Assembly (NCBI GenBank): GCA_041570235.1
Contig: JBFFWN010000067.1
Coordinates: 1-15,086 of the forward strand
Direction of reading: 5' to 3'
Length of the DNA stretch: 15,086 bases
Source: SZUA-36 sp041570235
GTDB taxonomy: Bacteria; Pseudomonadota; Gammaproteobacteria; Xanthomonadales; SZUA-36
Shown piece by piece: positions 1 through 7,950 of the stretch (its first letter is position 1; the number at the start of each line of letters is the position of its first letter). The translations under genes were made by a program, and so were the position numbers. The notes below the pieces were generated by a model. That model was not told where the DNA came from and made no database searches. It saw only the letters and a list, made by a program, of their open reading frames with translations.

Positions 1-282
1 AACCTGCTCGATATGTCTACCCAGTGGAGCAAGTCTTCCATGGCTGACGGTATTTACGATGGGCGTGATCGCTCGTCCGGCGACCTGAAGTGGACCGCGA
101 CACCCGTCGATCTGATTTTCGGTTCTCACTCTGAGCTTCGTGCCGTGGCAGAAGTGTATGCCGCCAGCGATGCAGATGAGAAGTTTGTCCGTGATTTTGT
201 CGAGGCATGGACCAAGGTCATGACCCTGGACCGCTTTGATATGATGTACTCGACCATTGCGGGTAGCTTGCAGGGTTTTTGA
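1..282 (+). CDS. katG: Catalase-peroxidase KatG, C-terminal fragment (5' end outside window)
   Basis: The last 93 codons of a bifunctional catalase-peroxidase, a cytoplasmic haem enzyme that removes hydrogen peroxide. The visible part is the end of the C-terminal (non-haem) peroxidase-like domain, recognised by the opening NLLDM, the EGRDR-like segment YDGRDRSSGDLKWT, VDLIFGSHSELRAVAEVY, and the closing KFVRDFVEAWTKVMTLDRFD, all characteristic of KatG C-termini. The haem-binding and catalytic residues lie in the N-terminal domain and are not in view, so activity cannot be judged. The frame is open to base 1, and the first ATG (13) is internal. The reading frame ends at TGA 280-282, about 15 bases before a strong terminator, so katG is the last gene of its transcript. 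Identification is secure from the family-specific ending. Confidence 0.93.
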   Translation, partial: NLLDMSTQWSKSSMADGIYDGRDRSSGDLKWTATPVDLIFGSHSELRAVAEVYAASDADEKFVRDFVEAWTKVMTLDRFDMMYSTIAGSLQGF

Positions 283-297
283 AACCTGAAGAAAAAG

Positions 298-327
298 CGG
301 CGGCGATATAATCGTCGCCGTTTTTTT
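298..327 (+). terminator. Rho-independent terminator of katG
   Basis: A 10-bp stem (arms 298-307 and 311-320, one G-U pair) closes a 3-base ATA loop and is followed by seven T residues (321-327). A run of five A lies just before the stem, so the element could also act weakly on leftward transcripts. It sits 15 bases after the katG stop codon and separates katG from the next gene. Confidence 0.9.
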
Positions 328-355
328 ATTGCCTCCGGGCTTTCAAACAGTTTGG

Positions 356-385
356 TTGGCATTCAATGCTTATTGCATCTATGCT
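356..385 (+). promoter_or_regulatory. Possible sigma-70 promoter for the TolB-like/TPR gene
   Basis: TTGGCA (356-361) and TATGCT (380-385) are separated by 18 bases, between the katG terminator and the next start codon. The -10 box matches four of six consensus positions. Placement after a strong terminator makes a promoter here necessary, but this exact assignment is by eye. Confidence 0.35.
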
Positions 386-403
386 TGATGGCAATAACAG
401 CAT

Positions 404-411
404 AAGAGAAG
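404..411 (+). promoter_or_regulatory. Shine-Dalgarno site fixing a TTG start
   Basis: AAGAGAAG ends seven bases before TTG 419. Together with the conserved N-terminal sequence encoded from that TTG, it decides the start of the TolB-like/TPR gene. Confidence 0.6.
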
Positions 412-418
412 TCCATCC

Positions 419-2224
419 TTGTCGATATTCAATGAACTAAAACGCCGAAACGTATTCAAGGTAGGTTTCGCCTACGTGGTGGTTGCCTGGCTGGTTGCTC
501 AGGTGCTGCAACTGGTGTTTGAAAGTTTCGGGACACCTGACTGGGCAATCAAAACCGTGTTGGTGTTATTGGCGACCGGTTTGCCGTTTGCGTTGTTTTT
601 TGCGTGGGCATTTGAAATGACCCCGGATGGTATCAAGCGGGAAAGTCAGGTAGACCGTTCCCAGTCGATCACCACGCAAACCAGTAACAGGCTCAACCGC
701 ATGATATTTGTCGTGATGGCATTGGCGCTGGCTTATTTTGCCTATGACAAGTTCGTGCTTTCCGGGATTGAAACACCCGAAGTTGCCACCGCTGCCGTTG
801 CAGAGCATGTCACTGGTCAGGAACCCGCCCCACCATTATCAAAATCTATCGCCGTGCTGCCATTTGTAAACATGTCGTCAGACCCGGAGCAGGAGTATTT
901 CTCAGATGGCATTTCCGAGGAACTGCTCAATGGCCTGGCCAAGATTGAAGCCCTGAAAGTCGCAGCGCGCACATCATCATTTTCATTCAAGGGACAAAAC
1001 AGACCGGTTGCGGAAATTGCACAGGTGCTGGGTGTCGAACATATCCTTGAAGGCAGTGTGCGAAAGGCTGGTTCGCAGATTCGCATAACCGCTCAGTTGA
1101 TACGAGTCAGTGACGGTTTTCACATGTGGTCGGAGACCTATGACCGTGAGCTATTAAATATTTTTTCCATCCAGGATGAAATCACCGAGTCCATTGTCAA
1201 TGAGTTGCGTGTGAAACTGGATGTCGGAGCGCAATCGGTATCCACATCAACCACCAGCAACCCGGAAGCCTACCAGGAGTATTTGCAGGGCAGGTACTAT
1301 TGGAACCTTCGGGAAACATCAAATATCTATCAATCGATAACGCATTTCAGGAAGGCAACGGAACTTGACCCGACTTATTCCGATGCCTGGATTGCCCTGG
1401 GTGAAGCATCGGTATTGTTGCCGGTCTGGGAGTTCAATGATGCCAAGGCCCCTGAGCAAATAGAGAATGCCAGGTTCGCTGCCAACAGGGCGATTGCATT
1501 GAATCCGACGTCAGGTCGTGCCCGCGCGGTGTTGGGGTACGCGAATATGCTTGTGCTGGATTGGCGCGAAGCATTCTTCAATTTTGAACTGGCGGTCAAA
1601 TATGAACCGGAAAATGCCACTGTATGGCACTGGTATAACACTTCGCTCGGTACGATTGGTCAATTTGACAAGGCGGATGAGGCCATAGACAAGGCCCTTG
1701 AGCTGGACCCCCGCTCGCGCATTATTGGGACAAGCAGAGTGGATGAGTTTATTCGTATAGGGCAATACGATGCTGCGATGGATCGTGTTGACAAAACATT
1801 GGCGTTTGCACCGGATTTCCTGTTTGCCTGGCAGTTAAAAGGACTCATATACATCCTGAAAAATGAATTTCCTGAGGCCAGGCTGGCCTTCCAGAAAATT
1901 CTGGAACTGGATGACAGCAAGGAAATAGAGATCGGTTTAGTTGACTATATCGAGGATTCCATTCGCAGTGGAAAGCCATTGCCGCTACCTGCATGGTTTG
2001 AGAACCCGAACGCTATTGACCAATACGCTGCCTCGTTGGTGATGGTTTGTGCAGGGGATTATGAAGGTGCTCTGGACCTGATCGAAAGGCAGTCAGAAAG
2101 TAACATTCCCCACCTGGCGGCCTATTATCTGAATAGCGTTTTGTACCGCGAAAAGATGGGTCATATGCCCCGTTACCAGGAGTTGGTCAGACGTCTGGCA
2201 ACATTTGAACCCGGTAACAGTTGA
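419..2224 (+). CDS. Membrane-anchored TolB-like (FlgO-type) domain and TPR protein
   Basis: A 601-residue protein of unknown specific function. The N-terminus (SIFNELKRRNVFKVGFAYV) is the conserved opening of a proteobacterial family that carries an inner-membrane anchor. Hydrophobic segments lie near residues 13-33, 42-62 and 91-110. From about residue 143 (SIAVLPFVNMSSDPE) to about 260 is the TolB N-terminal/FlgO-like domain, with the family motifs YFSDGISEELLNGLA and EGSVRKAG. The rest, about 280-600, is helical and reads as TPR-type repeats (for example FRKATELDPTYSDAWIALG and DKALELDPRSR). Related proteins often carry a DNA-binding or adenylate-cyclase domain at the N-terminus; none is present here. 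The start is TTG 419: AAGAGAAG at 404-411 lies seven bases upstream, and no later ATG keeps the conserved N-terminus. A scaffold or signalling role is inference. The gene seems to be transcribed alone. Confidence 0.8.
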   Translation: MSIFNELKRRNVFKVGFAYVVVAWLVAQVLQLVFESFGTPDWAIKTVLVLLATGLPFALFFAWAFEMTPDGIKRESQVDRSQSITTQTSNRLNRMIFVVMALALAYFAYDKFVLSGIETPEVATAAVAEHVTGQEPAPPLSKSIAVLPFVNMSSDPEQEYFSDGISEELLNGLAKIEALKVAARTSSFSFKGQNRPVAEIAQVLGVEHILEGSVRKAGSQIRITAQLIRVSDGFHMWSETYDRELLNIFSIQDEITESIVNELRVKLDVGAQSVSTSTTSNPEAYQEYLQGRYYWNLRETSNIYQSITHFRKATELDPTYSDAWIALGEASVLLPVWEFNDAKAPEQIENARFAANRAIALNPTSGRARAVLGYANMLVLDWREAFFNFELAVKYEPENATVWHWYNTSLGTIGQFDKADEAIDKALELDPRSRIIGTSRVDEFIRIGQYDAAMDRVDKTLAFAPDFLFAWQLKGLIYILKNEFPEARLAFQKILELDDSKEIEIGLVDYIEDSIRSGKPLPLPAWFENPNAIDQYAASLVMVCAGDYEGALDLIERQSESNIPHLAAYYLNSVLYREKMGHMPRYQELVRRLATFEPGNS

Positions 2225-2280
2225 TAGCTGGTGTATCGGCAATTCACTGCACATAGCCCATCAATGAATGCATCACTCAG

Positions 2281-3549
2281 CTATTTTGCTGTCAACGGGA
2301 TATCAATCTCCAGATGGTGTGGGTCTGGACTGCCATCCCAGATGCTTGAGATTTTTACGGAGACAGAGCCGTCTCTGGACCAGTCATAATGGATATCATC
2401 AAACCAGCGTTTGGGTAACACAGCACCCATCAGATAAACATCCCCTTGCTCATCCAGAGGGGCGTCAAAATACGGTTTCATTTTGTCCGGATTATCCAGG
2501 GTCTGGTACGAAGAAGCATCGTATCCAAGTTTTTGATGGCGATCCAGGGTAAAGGCGGCCAGCTCTTTTGCATCATTGAACACAGTGACATGCATTGCAT
2601 TTAAGGCAAAATACCGGGTTGCGGCATAGTTGCCGTCAGCATCCAGGCCACCGGCATGTATTTCAATCTGGAAACGCCCGTCTTTTGCGCTTGATGGCGC
2701 CACGATGGAGTCCTGGCTGACGACAAAATGGTAACTTTGTGCGCCGGACAGCGATATCTGATGCGTTTGGGGGTCTCCATATTCAAATGCCGGAAACAGT
2801 AACAGCGGGTTCACGGAGTATTTGCGGATATTCGTACCTTTTTTTGCATCAAGAAACACATGCAGGGAAAAATCAAGGTGTGATCTGGGTAGAACAATTT
2901 TGCTGTTTGGATCAAAACCGGCTACCGCGATCAGATCTCCAGCCTCAAAAATATGCTTGCCAATGATGTCTTCAACAGATGCCTCATCGTTACCGGTCGT
3001 TTCTCTCGCCAAACGGGTTAAATAATCCAGCGTACGGGAATCGACGTGACGGTAGCTGGTGAAGTATTCATGGTAGACGCGTCCCTGGTCATCCCGGTAG
3101 GGCTTATCCAGCTGATGTTTGAGAATGATTTTATAGCCGGAAATATTCTTTGCGGCCGAAACCAGCAGGCCTTTTTGAATGGCGTATATTTTTTTCAAAT
3201 AGGATTTTGGTGACCTGATGGTCCAGGTCTTTCCGTCGGCGGTTGCGACATCACCTGTTTCGCGTGGGAAATAACCCACATCCATGGCCGGATGGAAATC
3301 GGTATGATCACTGTAACGCCGTTCGCCGTAGCCGAAATAGACATTCCGCAAGCCATCCGTAATGCTTTGCACACTGTCTTGCATTGACGCCAGCGGAAAC
3401 ACCGGTGGTTGATTTTTGGCCTGGTATTGCAGGGCCTCGACAATGCTTTGATGAGATGCGGCATCAATTGTTTGAGCATGAAGAGCTGTAGTTGAAATCA
3501 GGCAGGCGCCCGTCAGAAGCAAAAATTCTCGCCAAACAGATTTCATCAT
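2281..3549 (-). CDS. Secreted M23 (LytM-like) peptidase-family protein with altered metal site
   Basis: A 422-residue exported protein. Residues 1-26 form a signal peptide (basic start, LLLTGACLIST core, likely cleavage after ALHA). The middle region resembles M23 peptidoglycan endopeptidases: HPAMD (His86, Asp90) matches the HxGxD zinc motif, SYRHVDS (His168) the Y.HLDS segment, GDLIAVAG the usual turn, and SHLDFSL (His224, Asp226) the final HLHFE motif. The last zinc ligand, normally His, is Asp226 here. It could therefore be an enzyme with an Asp ligand or a degenerate, non-catalytic LytM domain. The C-terminal 150 residues are beta-rich and unassigned. Start: GGTGAG lies five bases before ATG 3549; an in-frame TTG at 3552 is too close to that site. 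Its end converges on the TolB-like/TPR gene. Family assignment is moderately sure; catalytic activity is not. Confidence 0.6.
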   Translation of the reverse strand: MMKSVWREFLLLTGACLISTTALHAQTIDAASHQSIVEALQYQAKNQPPVFPLASMQDSVQSITDGLRNVYFGYGERRYSDHTDFHPAMDVGYFPRETGDVATADGKTWTIRSPKSYLKKIYAIQKGLLVSAAKNISGYKIILKHQLDKPYRDDQGRVYHEYFTSYRHVDSRTLDYLTRLARETTGNDEASVEDIIGKHIFEAGDLIAVAGFDPNSKIVLPRSHLDFSLHVFLDAKKGTNIRKYSVNPLLLFPAFEYGDPQTHQISLSGAQSYHFVVSQDSIVAPSSAKDGRFQIEIHAGGLDADGNYAATRYFALNAMHVTVFNDAKELAAFTLDRHQKLGYDASSYQTLDNPDKMKPYFDAPLDEQGDVYLMGAVLPKRWFDDIHYDWSRDGSVSVKISSIWDGSPDPHHLEIDIPLTAK

Positions 3550-3575
3550 CAATTCTCACCATTGGTTTGCAGCAC

Positions 3576-3604
3576 AGTATATTGAACGCCATGATGAAGC
3601 CCAA
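3576..3604 (-). promoter_or_regulatory. Likely sigma-70 promoter for the M23-like gene
   Basis: On the minus strand, TTGGGC (3604-3599) is followed after exactly 17 bases by TATACT (3581-3576), a five-of-six -10 box. Transcription would begin about 20 bases before the ATG at 3549, leaving a short leader that holds the Shine-Dalgarno site. Confidence 0.45.
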
Positions 3605-3921
3605 ATAGAAAATAGCATGTTATGAATAGTCCCAGGTTATGCGCCATGCATACATGAGAAAAAAAGGGCGCTGATGATGACCCATGTCAATGCAGAAATT
3701 GATACCGGGTGTAAATTAATACAAATAACCGTAAGCCATGCTTGCAGTTCTTGAGCGTCTGGCGCAGTGGAAATTTAAGCTTGCATTAATGAACCGTAAT
3801 GTAAGGTTAATTTGATATACATTCGCTGGATCATATTCGCTGATCTGCGAACACGAATCAGACAAAAACCCGAGCAAATCAGTTCAGGCCAATTTTTTGA
3901 TCGCTAGCACGAGGAATCATC
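3605..3921. other. Divergent intergenic region upstream of gltA
   Basis: This A+T-rich stretch lies between the divergent M23-like gene and gltA, and no convincing coding frame is seen in it. It ends with GAGGAA (3911-3916), the Shine-Dalgarno site five bases before the gltA ATG. Possible gltA promoter pieces are TTGAGC (3751-3756) with TTTAAG (3774-3779) at 17-base spacing; the match is only moderate. An imperfect direct repeat lies at 3821-3832 and 3835-3845 (ATTCGCTGGATC and ATTCGCTGATC), in the probable leader, with a 14-base period. The leader is long if the upstream promoter is used. Confidence 0.4.
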
Positions 3922-5241
3922 ATGTCTACTATCCTAAGTCAAACATCCAGGTCGGATAATGCAGTATTGAGTCTACCCGACGGTCAATCCATCGAACTGC
4001 CGGTAATGGTCGGTACGGAAAACGAGCACGCCATTGACATCAGTAAACTGAGGCCAACCACCGGCTACATCACCATGGATCCGGGCTATGGCAATACCGG
4101 GTCCTGTCAGAGTTCAATTACGTTTCTTGATGGTGAAAAAGGCATACTGCGTTATCGCGGAATTCCGATTGAACAGTTGGCTGCAAAAGCCTCGTTTGTT
4201 GAAGTTGCCTATATGATCATGTTTGGAAAACTGCCCAACCGGTCAGAATTGGATAACTTCACACATAACCTGAACAGCCATGCACTTCTGCATGAGGACA
4301 TGAAGAACTTTTTTTCAAGCTTCTCCGGTCAGGCGCACCCCATGGCGATCCTGTCTGCAATGGTGGCATCATTGTCCGGTTACTATAGTGAGGCTTCATC
4401 AAGAGACAAGGGCGAAGACGCTGATTTAAATGCTGTGCGGTTGATGTCCAAGATTCGCACACTGGCTGCCTTCTCCTACAAGAAATCCGTTGGTCAACCA
4501 TTCGTTTATCCAAAAGACTCATTGTCTTATTGCGCCAATTTCCTGCAGATGATGTTTGCGGTCCCCTCCAGGGACTATGAACCGGATCCCGTTGTGGTTG
4601 ATGCCCTGAACCTTCTGTTGATATTGCACGCTGATCATGAGCAAAACTGCAGTACCGCTACCGTGCGTACCGTTGCAAGCGCCCATTCCAATTTATATGC
4701 CTCGATATCAGCCGGTATCCTGGCCTTATGGGGTCCGCTGCATGGTGGCGCAAACCAGAAGGTTATCGAAATGCTTGAAATGATCCGTGCAGATGGCGGT
4801 GATATGAAGAAATGGATCGACAGGGCCAAGGACAAGAACAATGAGTTCCGCATCATGGGCTTCGGTCACCGTGTGTACAAGAACTTCGACCCGCGGGCGA
4901 TGGTTATCAAGAGAGCCTGCGACAGTGTGCTGGACAAACTGGGCATCGATGATCCAGTGTTGGATCTGGCCAAGCAACTGGAAGAAGTCGCGCTTTCGGA
5001 TGATTATTTCATCGAGCGCAAACTTTATCCGAATGTCGACTTTTATAGTGGGATCATTTACCGGGCGATCGGTATTCCGGTTGATATGTTCACGGTCATG
5101 TTCGCCCTCGGACGTCTGCCCGGCTGGATTGGCCAATGGAAAGAGTTAATGGATGATCCTACTCATCGCATTACCCGTCCACGGCAAATCTACCAGGGTG
5201 CAACGGTCAATGATTACGTGGATATCGACAAGCGCGCCTGA
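3922..5241 (+). CDS. gltA: Citrate synthase (type II)
   Basis: A 439-residue cytoplasmic enzyme that condenses acetyl-CoA with oxaloacetate to citrate at the entry of the TCA cycle. The length and sequence match the hexameric bacterial GltA family (E. coli 427 residues). The three catalytic residues are present: His274 in LWGPLHGGAN, His316 in GFGHRVYKN and Asp373 in YPNVDFYSG, which match E. coli His264, His305 and Asp362. The family start region DISKLRPTTGYITMDPGYGNTGSCQSSITF and the ending PRQIYQGA are also typical. ATG 3922 is chosen because GAGGAA lies five bases upstream. The gene stands alone: divergent from its left neighbour and followed by a perfect hairpin. NADH regulation, common in this type, cannot be judged from sequence alone. 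Identification is secure. Confidence 0.97.
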   Translation: MSTILSQTSRSDNAVLSLPDGQSIELPVMVGTENEHAIDISKLRPTTGYITMDPGYGNTGSCQSSITFLDGEKGILRYRGIPIEQLAAKASFVEVAYMIMFGKLPNRSELDNFTHNLNSHALLHEDMKNFFSSFSGQAHPMAILSAMVASLSGYYSEASSRDKGEDADLNAVRLMSKIRTLAAFSYKKSVGQPFVYPKDSLSYCANFLQMMFAVPSRDYEPDPVVVDALNLLLILHADHEQNCSTATVRTVASAHSNLYASISAGILALWGPLHGGANQKVIEMLEMIRADGGDMKKWIDRAKDKNNEFRIMGFGHRVYKNFDPRAMVIKRACDSVLDKLGIDDPVLDLAKQLEEVALSDDYFIERKLYPNVDFYSGIIYRAIGIPVDMFTVMFALGRLPGWIGQWKELMDDPTHRITRPRQIYQGATVNDYVDIDKRA

Positions 5242-5251
5242 AGTTTCTCTT

Positions 5252-5282
5252 TGCGGACGATCACCTTAGTTGATCGTCCGCA
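5252..5282 (+). terminator. Perfect 12-bp hairpin after gltA
   Basis: Arms 5252-5263 and 5271-5282 are perfect inverted repeats (TGCGGACGATCA and its complement) around a 7-base loop, starting 10 bases after the gltA stop. No T-run follows, so it is not a classic intrinsic terminator. It could protect the 3' end of the mRNA or help Rho-dependent ending. Confidence 0.6.
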
Positions 5283-5568
5283 CCTTAACCTTACTTGCCC
5301 TTTGGCTTTTATTTCTTATGCCATAGATCGCCACGGCACCGGCACAATGGATCGCGAGATATTTGCATGTGAAGTTGGTGTCAATTAAGATTGGTGTTCT
5401 TTAGTGGCTTTAAAAGCCATCCTTAGTGAATTCGTCTGCAAGCATTAAATATCCCCTTCACTGTTACTCCGACTGTATATATGCTTTATATCGGCGCATC
5501 GCTGGCCAACACGGCAGGCTAAGCAGCGCTCGACGATGAACTGGAATAAATTGCAACAGGGTTAATAG
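5283..5568 (+). promoter_or_regulatory. Upstream region of the Anbu cassette
   Basis: No gene is seen between the gltA hairpin and the ATP-grasp ATG. It holds an odd-length palindrome, TGGCTTTAAAAGCCA (5405-5419; 7-base arms around one A), which looks like a possible operator. Further on, TTCACT (5457-5462) and TATGCT (5480-5485) are 17 bases apart and are a fair sigma-70 candidate; the palindrome lies about 40 bases before the -35 box. A weak AGGG (5559-5562) precedes the start codon. Operator and promoter roles are inference. Confidence 0.35.
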
Positions 5569-7002
5569 ATGAAAGGTTTTTTTGATGAGATGTTGAATGG
5601 TGAAGCTGTTGGCGAAAACGCAAGCATGCGCGCGCCCTATGCGGACTATGGGCATTGGTTCAATAGTGAAAACCCCGACCGCATTCTGAAAAAGGCGGCC
5701 CAGGCCGAGGCTTTTTTTCGTAAAACAGGTATCACCTTCAACGTTTATGGCGCTGAGGCTGCTGATGAGCGGTTGATTCCCTTTGACGTGGTTCCGCGAA
5801 TTATATCTGCGGGCGAATGGCGCAAGTTGTCGCGTGGGATCGAGCAACGAGTGCGCGCGCTCAATGCTTTCATCTATGATATTTACCATCGGCAGGAGAT
5901 ATTGCGCGCCGGTCGGGTGCCTGTTGAGCTGATCGCAAATAATGAGGCCTTTCTGCCACAGATGGTGGGAGTCAACCCGCCCGGCGGAGTTTATACGCAT
6001 ATCGTCGGAACCGACATCGTCCGCACGGGAGCGGATGATTTCTTCGTACTGGAAGACAACGCCCGCACACCATCGGGTGTTTCCTATATGCTTGAAAATC
6101 GTGAGACCATGCTGCACATGTTTCCTGAGCTTTTTTCGCAAATACAGGTGCGGCAGGTGAGCAGTTATCCAACCAATCTGAGCCGTTCGCTATGCGCCAG
6201 CGCACCGCCCGCTTGCAAGGGCAAGCCGGTGGTCGCGGTGCTTACACCGGGCATCCATAATTCGGCCTATTTCGAACATAGCTTTCTTGCCGATCAGATG
6301 GGAGCGGAATTGGTTGAAGGTCATGATTTGCGGGTTGTTGACGGGAGGATCGCGATGCGCACCACACGTGGTTACAAGGCAATTGATGTACTATACCGCC
6401 GCGTGGATGATGATTATCTTGACCCTTTGAATTTCAAGCCGGAATCGATGCTGGGTGTGCCGGGTATATTCGATGTCTATCGCGCGGGTGGGATCACCAT
6501 TGCGAATGCGCCGGGGACCGGCATTGCTGACGATAAGGCGCTTTATTCGTATATGCCGGAAATTATCGAATTTTATACCGGCGAGAAACCGCTTCTGAAT
6601 AATGTGCCAACCTGGCGCTGTTCAGAACCGGACCAACTTCAATATGTTCTCGATAACCTCGCTGAACTGGTGGTTAAAGAGGTGCACGGTTCGGGTGGTT
6701 ACGGGATGCTAGTAGGGCCTGCGGCAAGCAAGAAGGAGATCAAGGCGTTTCGCGAGAAACTGAAAGCGCGGCCTGCCAATTATATTGCACAACCAACCCT
6801 GGCGCTGTCCACCGTGCCGGTCTTTACCAAAAAAGGTCTGGCGCCCCGCCATGTCGACCTTCGGCCTTTTGTCCTGATGTCACCGGACCGGATCGATATC
6901 ACACCGGGCGGTCTGACGCGCGTGGCAATGACCCAGGGCTCTCTGGTGGTCAATTCCAGTCAGGGCGGGGGCACCAAAGACACCTGGGTGTTGGAGGAAT
7001 GA
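5569..7002 (+). CDS. Circularly permuted ATP-grasp protein (COG2308 / DUF404-DUF407 type)
   Basis: A 477-residue protein, the usual full length of this family. ATP-grasp enzymes activate a carboxylate as acyl phosphate and join it to an amine or thiol; the substrate of this family is not established. Recognisable blocks are FDVVPRIISAGEWRKLSRGIEQRVRALN (split below 20 residues: FDVVPRII, then EWRKLSRGIEQRV), VEDNARTPSG-like VLEDNARTPSGVSYMLENR, ANAPGTGIADDKALYSYMP, KEVHGSGGYGM (Lys370 and the glycine-rich nucleotide loop 374-379), RHVDLRPFVL and NSSQGGGTKDTWVLEE at the end. It is the first gene of a four-gene cassette: the alpha-E gene follows after four bases. No signal peptide is seen, so it should act in the cytoplasm. 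ATG 5569 has only a weak Shine-Dalgarno sequence, but the family N-terminus fits it. Family assignment is secure; the reaction is unknown. Confidence 0.9.
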   Translation: MKGFFDEMLNGEAVGENASMRAPYADYGHWFNSENPDRILKKAAQAEAFFRKTGITFNVYGAEAADERLIPFDVVPRIISAGEWRKLSRGIEQRVRALNAFIYDIYHRQEILRAGRVPVELIANNEAFLPQMVGVNPPGGVYTHIVGTDIVRTGADDFFVLEDNARTPSGVSYMLENRETMLHMFPELFSQIQVRQVSSYPTNLSRSLCASAPPACKGKPVVAVLTPGIHNSAYFEHSFLADQMGAELVEGHDLRVVDGRIAMRTTRGYKAIDVLYRRVDDDYLDPLNFKPESMLGVPGIFDVYRAGGITIANAPGTGIADDKALYSYMPEIIEFYTGEKPLLNNVPTWRCSEPDQLQYVLDNLAELVVKEVHGSGGYGMLVGPAASKKEIKAFREKLKARPANYIAQPTLALSTVPVFTKKGLAPRHVDLRPFVLMSPDRIDITPGGLTRVAMTQGSLVVNSSQGGGTKDTWVLEE

Positions 7003-7006
7003 AGCG

Positions 7007-7948
7007 ATGCTAGGTAAAACAGCCGGTGGCCTTTTCTGGATGTTCCGCTATCTCGAGCGCAGTGAAAATTGCGCACGGCTTTTGGAAGCCGGTTTTCGCA
7101 TTGCGTTGACACGCTCGGCGACGGCCTCCGCGGAATGGAAGTCAATATTGGCAACTTCGGGCTCACTCGCCTCCTACGATATGCGGCACGATAGTTATGA
7201 TTCAGACAAGGTGATCAACTTCCTGTTACGCGACAAGGCCAATCCGGCAAGCGTGATCTGCAACGTCAAAGCGGCCCGGGATAACGCGCGACTGGTACGT
7301 ACCGCGCTGACAAGGGAGGTTTGGGAGGCAACCAACGAAGCGTGGATAACCTTGCAGGCCCTACTGGAACGGCCGGTGAGGGAGAGTGAACTGCCTGATG
7401 TTTTAAGCCTTATACGTCAGCAAAAAGCCGTGGTGCGTGGCGCAATGGCGGGCACCATGCTGCGCAATGATGGTTATAATTTTGCGCGAATTGGGATGTT
7501 TCTGGAACGGGCCGACAACACCGCGCGAATCCTCGACGTAAAGTACTATTTATTGCTGCCATCTTTCGCTCAAATCGGATCATCCCTGGACCATGTCCAA
7601 TGGGAAACGATCCTGCGCTCGGTATCGGCTCAGCGGGCTTATAGGTGGCTGAATGGCGCGGAAATCAACCCCATGAACGTGGCCCAGCTACTGGTTCTGC
7701 ATCCACAGATGCCGCGTTCCCTGGCCTTTTGCTCGCATAAAATCATGAATAACCTGCAATATCTCACACGTGAATATGGCACCGAAAACCCGTCATACCA
7801 CATGGCTCGAAAGCATTATGAGAAACTGAATGACAGCAGTATTGAAAACATTTTTGAGCTTGGCCTGCATGAATTTGTTGAGGACTTCCTCATCAACAAT
7901 GGCGCACTCGCCTCTCAGATTGATAGCGATTACAGGTTCCAGGGGTAG
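7007..7948 (+). CDS. Alpha-E domain protein (COG2307 / DUF403)
   Basis: A 313-residue, mostly helical protein that matches the alpha-E family in length and motifs: the start MLGKTAGGLFWMFRYLERSE, then NVKAARDNARLVR, FARIGMFLERADNTARILDVKYY and, near the end, HEFVEDFLINN. Alpha-E proteins nearly always accompany the circularly permuted ATP-grasp family and are sometimes fused to it. They are thought to act as its partner or as a helper in the same amide-forming reaction; no enzymatic activity is established. GGAGG (6993-6997) lies nine bases before ATG 7007, and only four bases separate it from the ATP-grasp stop, which points to co-translation. The next gene begins two bases after its stop. 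Family assignment is secure; function is inferred from context. Confidence 0.9.
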   Translation: MLGKTAGGLFWMFRYLERSENCARLLEAGFRIALTRSATASAEWKSILATSGSLASYDMRHDSYDSDKVINFLLRDKANPASVICNVKAARDNARLVRTALTREVWEATNEAWITLQALLERPVRESELPDVLSLIRQQKAVVRGAMAGTMLRNDGYNFARIGMFLERADNTARILDVKYYLLLPSFAQIGSSLDHVQWETILRSVSAQRAYRWLNGAEINPMNVAQLLVLHPQMPRSLAFCSHKIMNNLQYLTREYGTENPSYHMARKHYEKLNDSSIENIFELGLHEFVEDFLINNGALASQIDSDYRFQG

Positions 7949-7950
7949 AT

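Noticed and set aside
5536..5565. Nine-codon open frame (MNWNKLQQG) just before the ATP-grasp ATG, a possible leader peptide
   Set aside because: There is no attenuator-like hairpin pair, no run of regulatory codons and no clear ribosome site.
5464..6141. 225-codon minus-strand open frame opposite the permuted ATP-grasp gene
   Set aside because: It lies antisense to a clearly conserved gene, has no recognisable motif, and its translation is rich in residues expected from the shadow frame.
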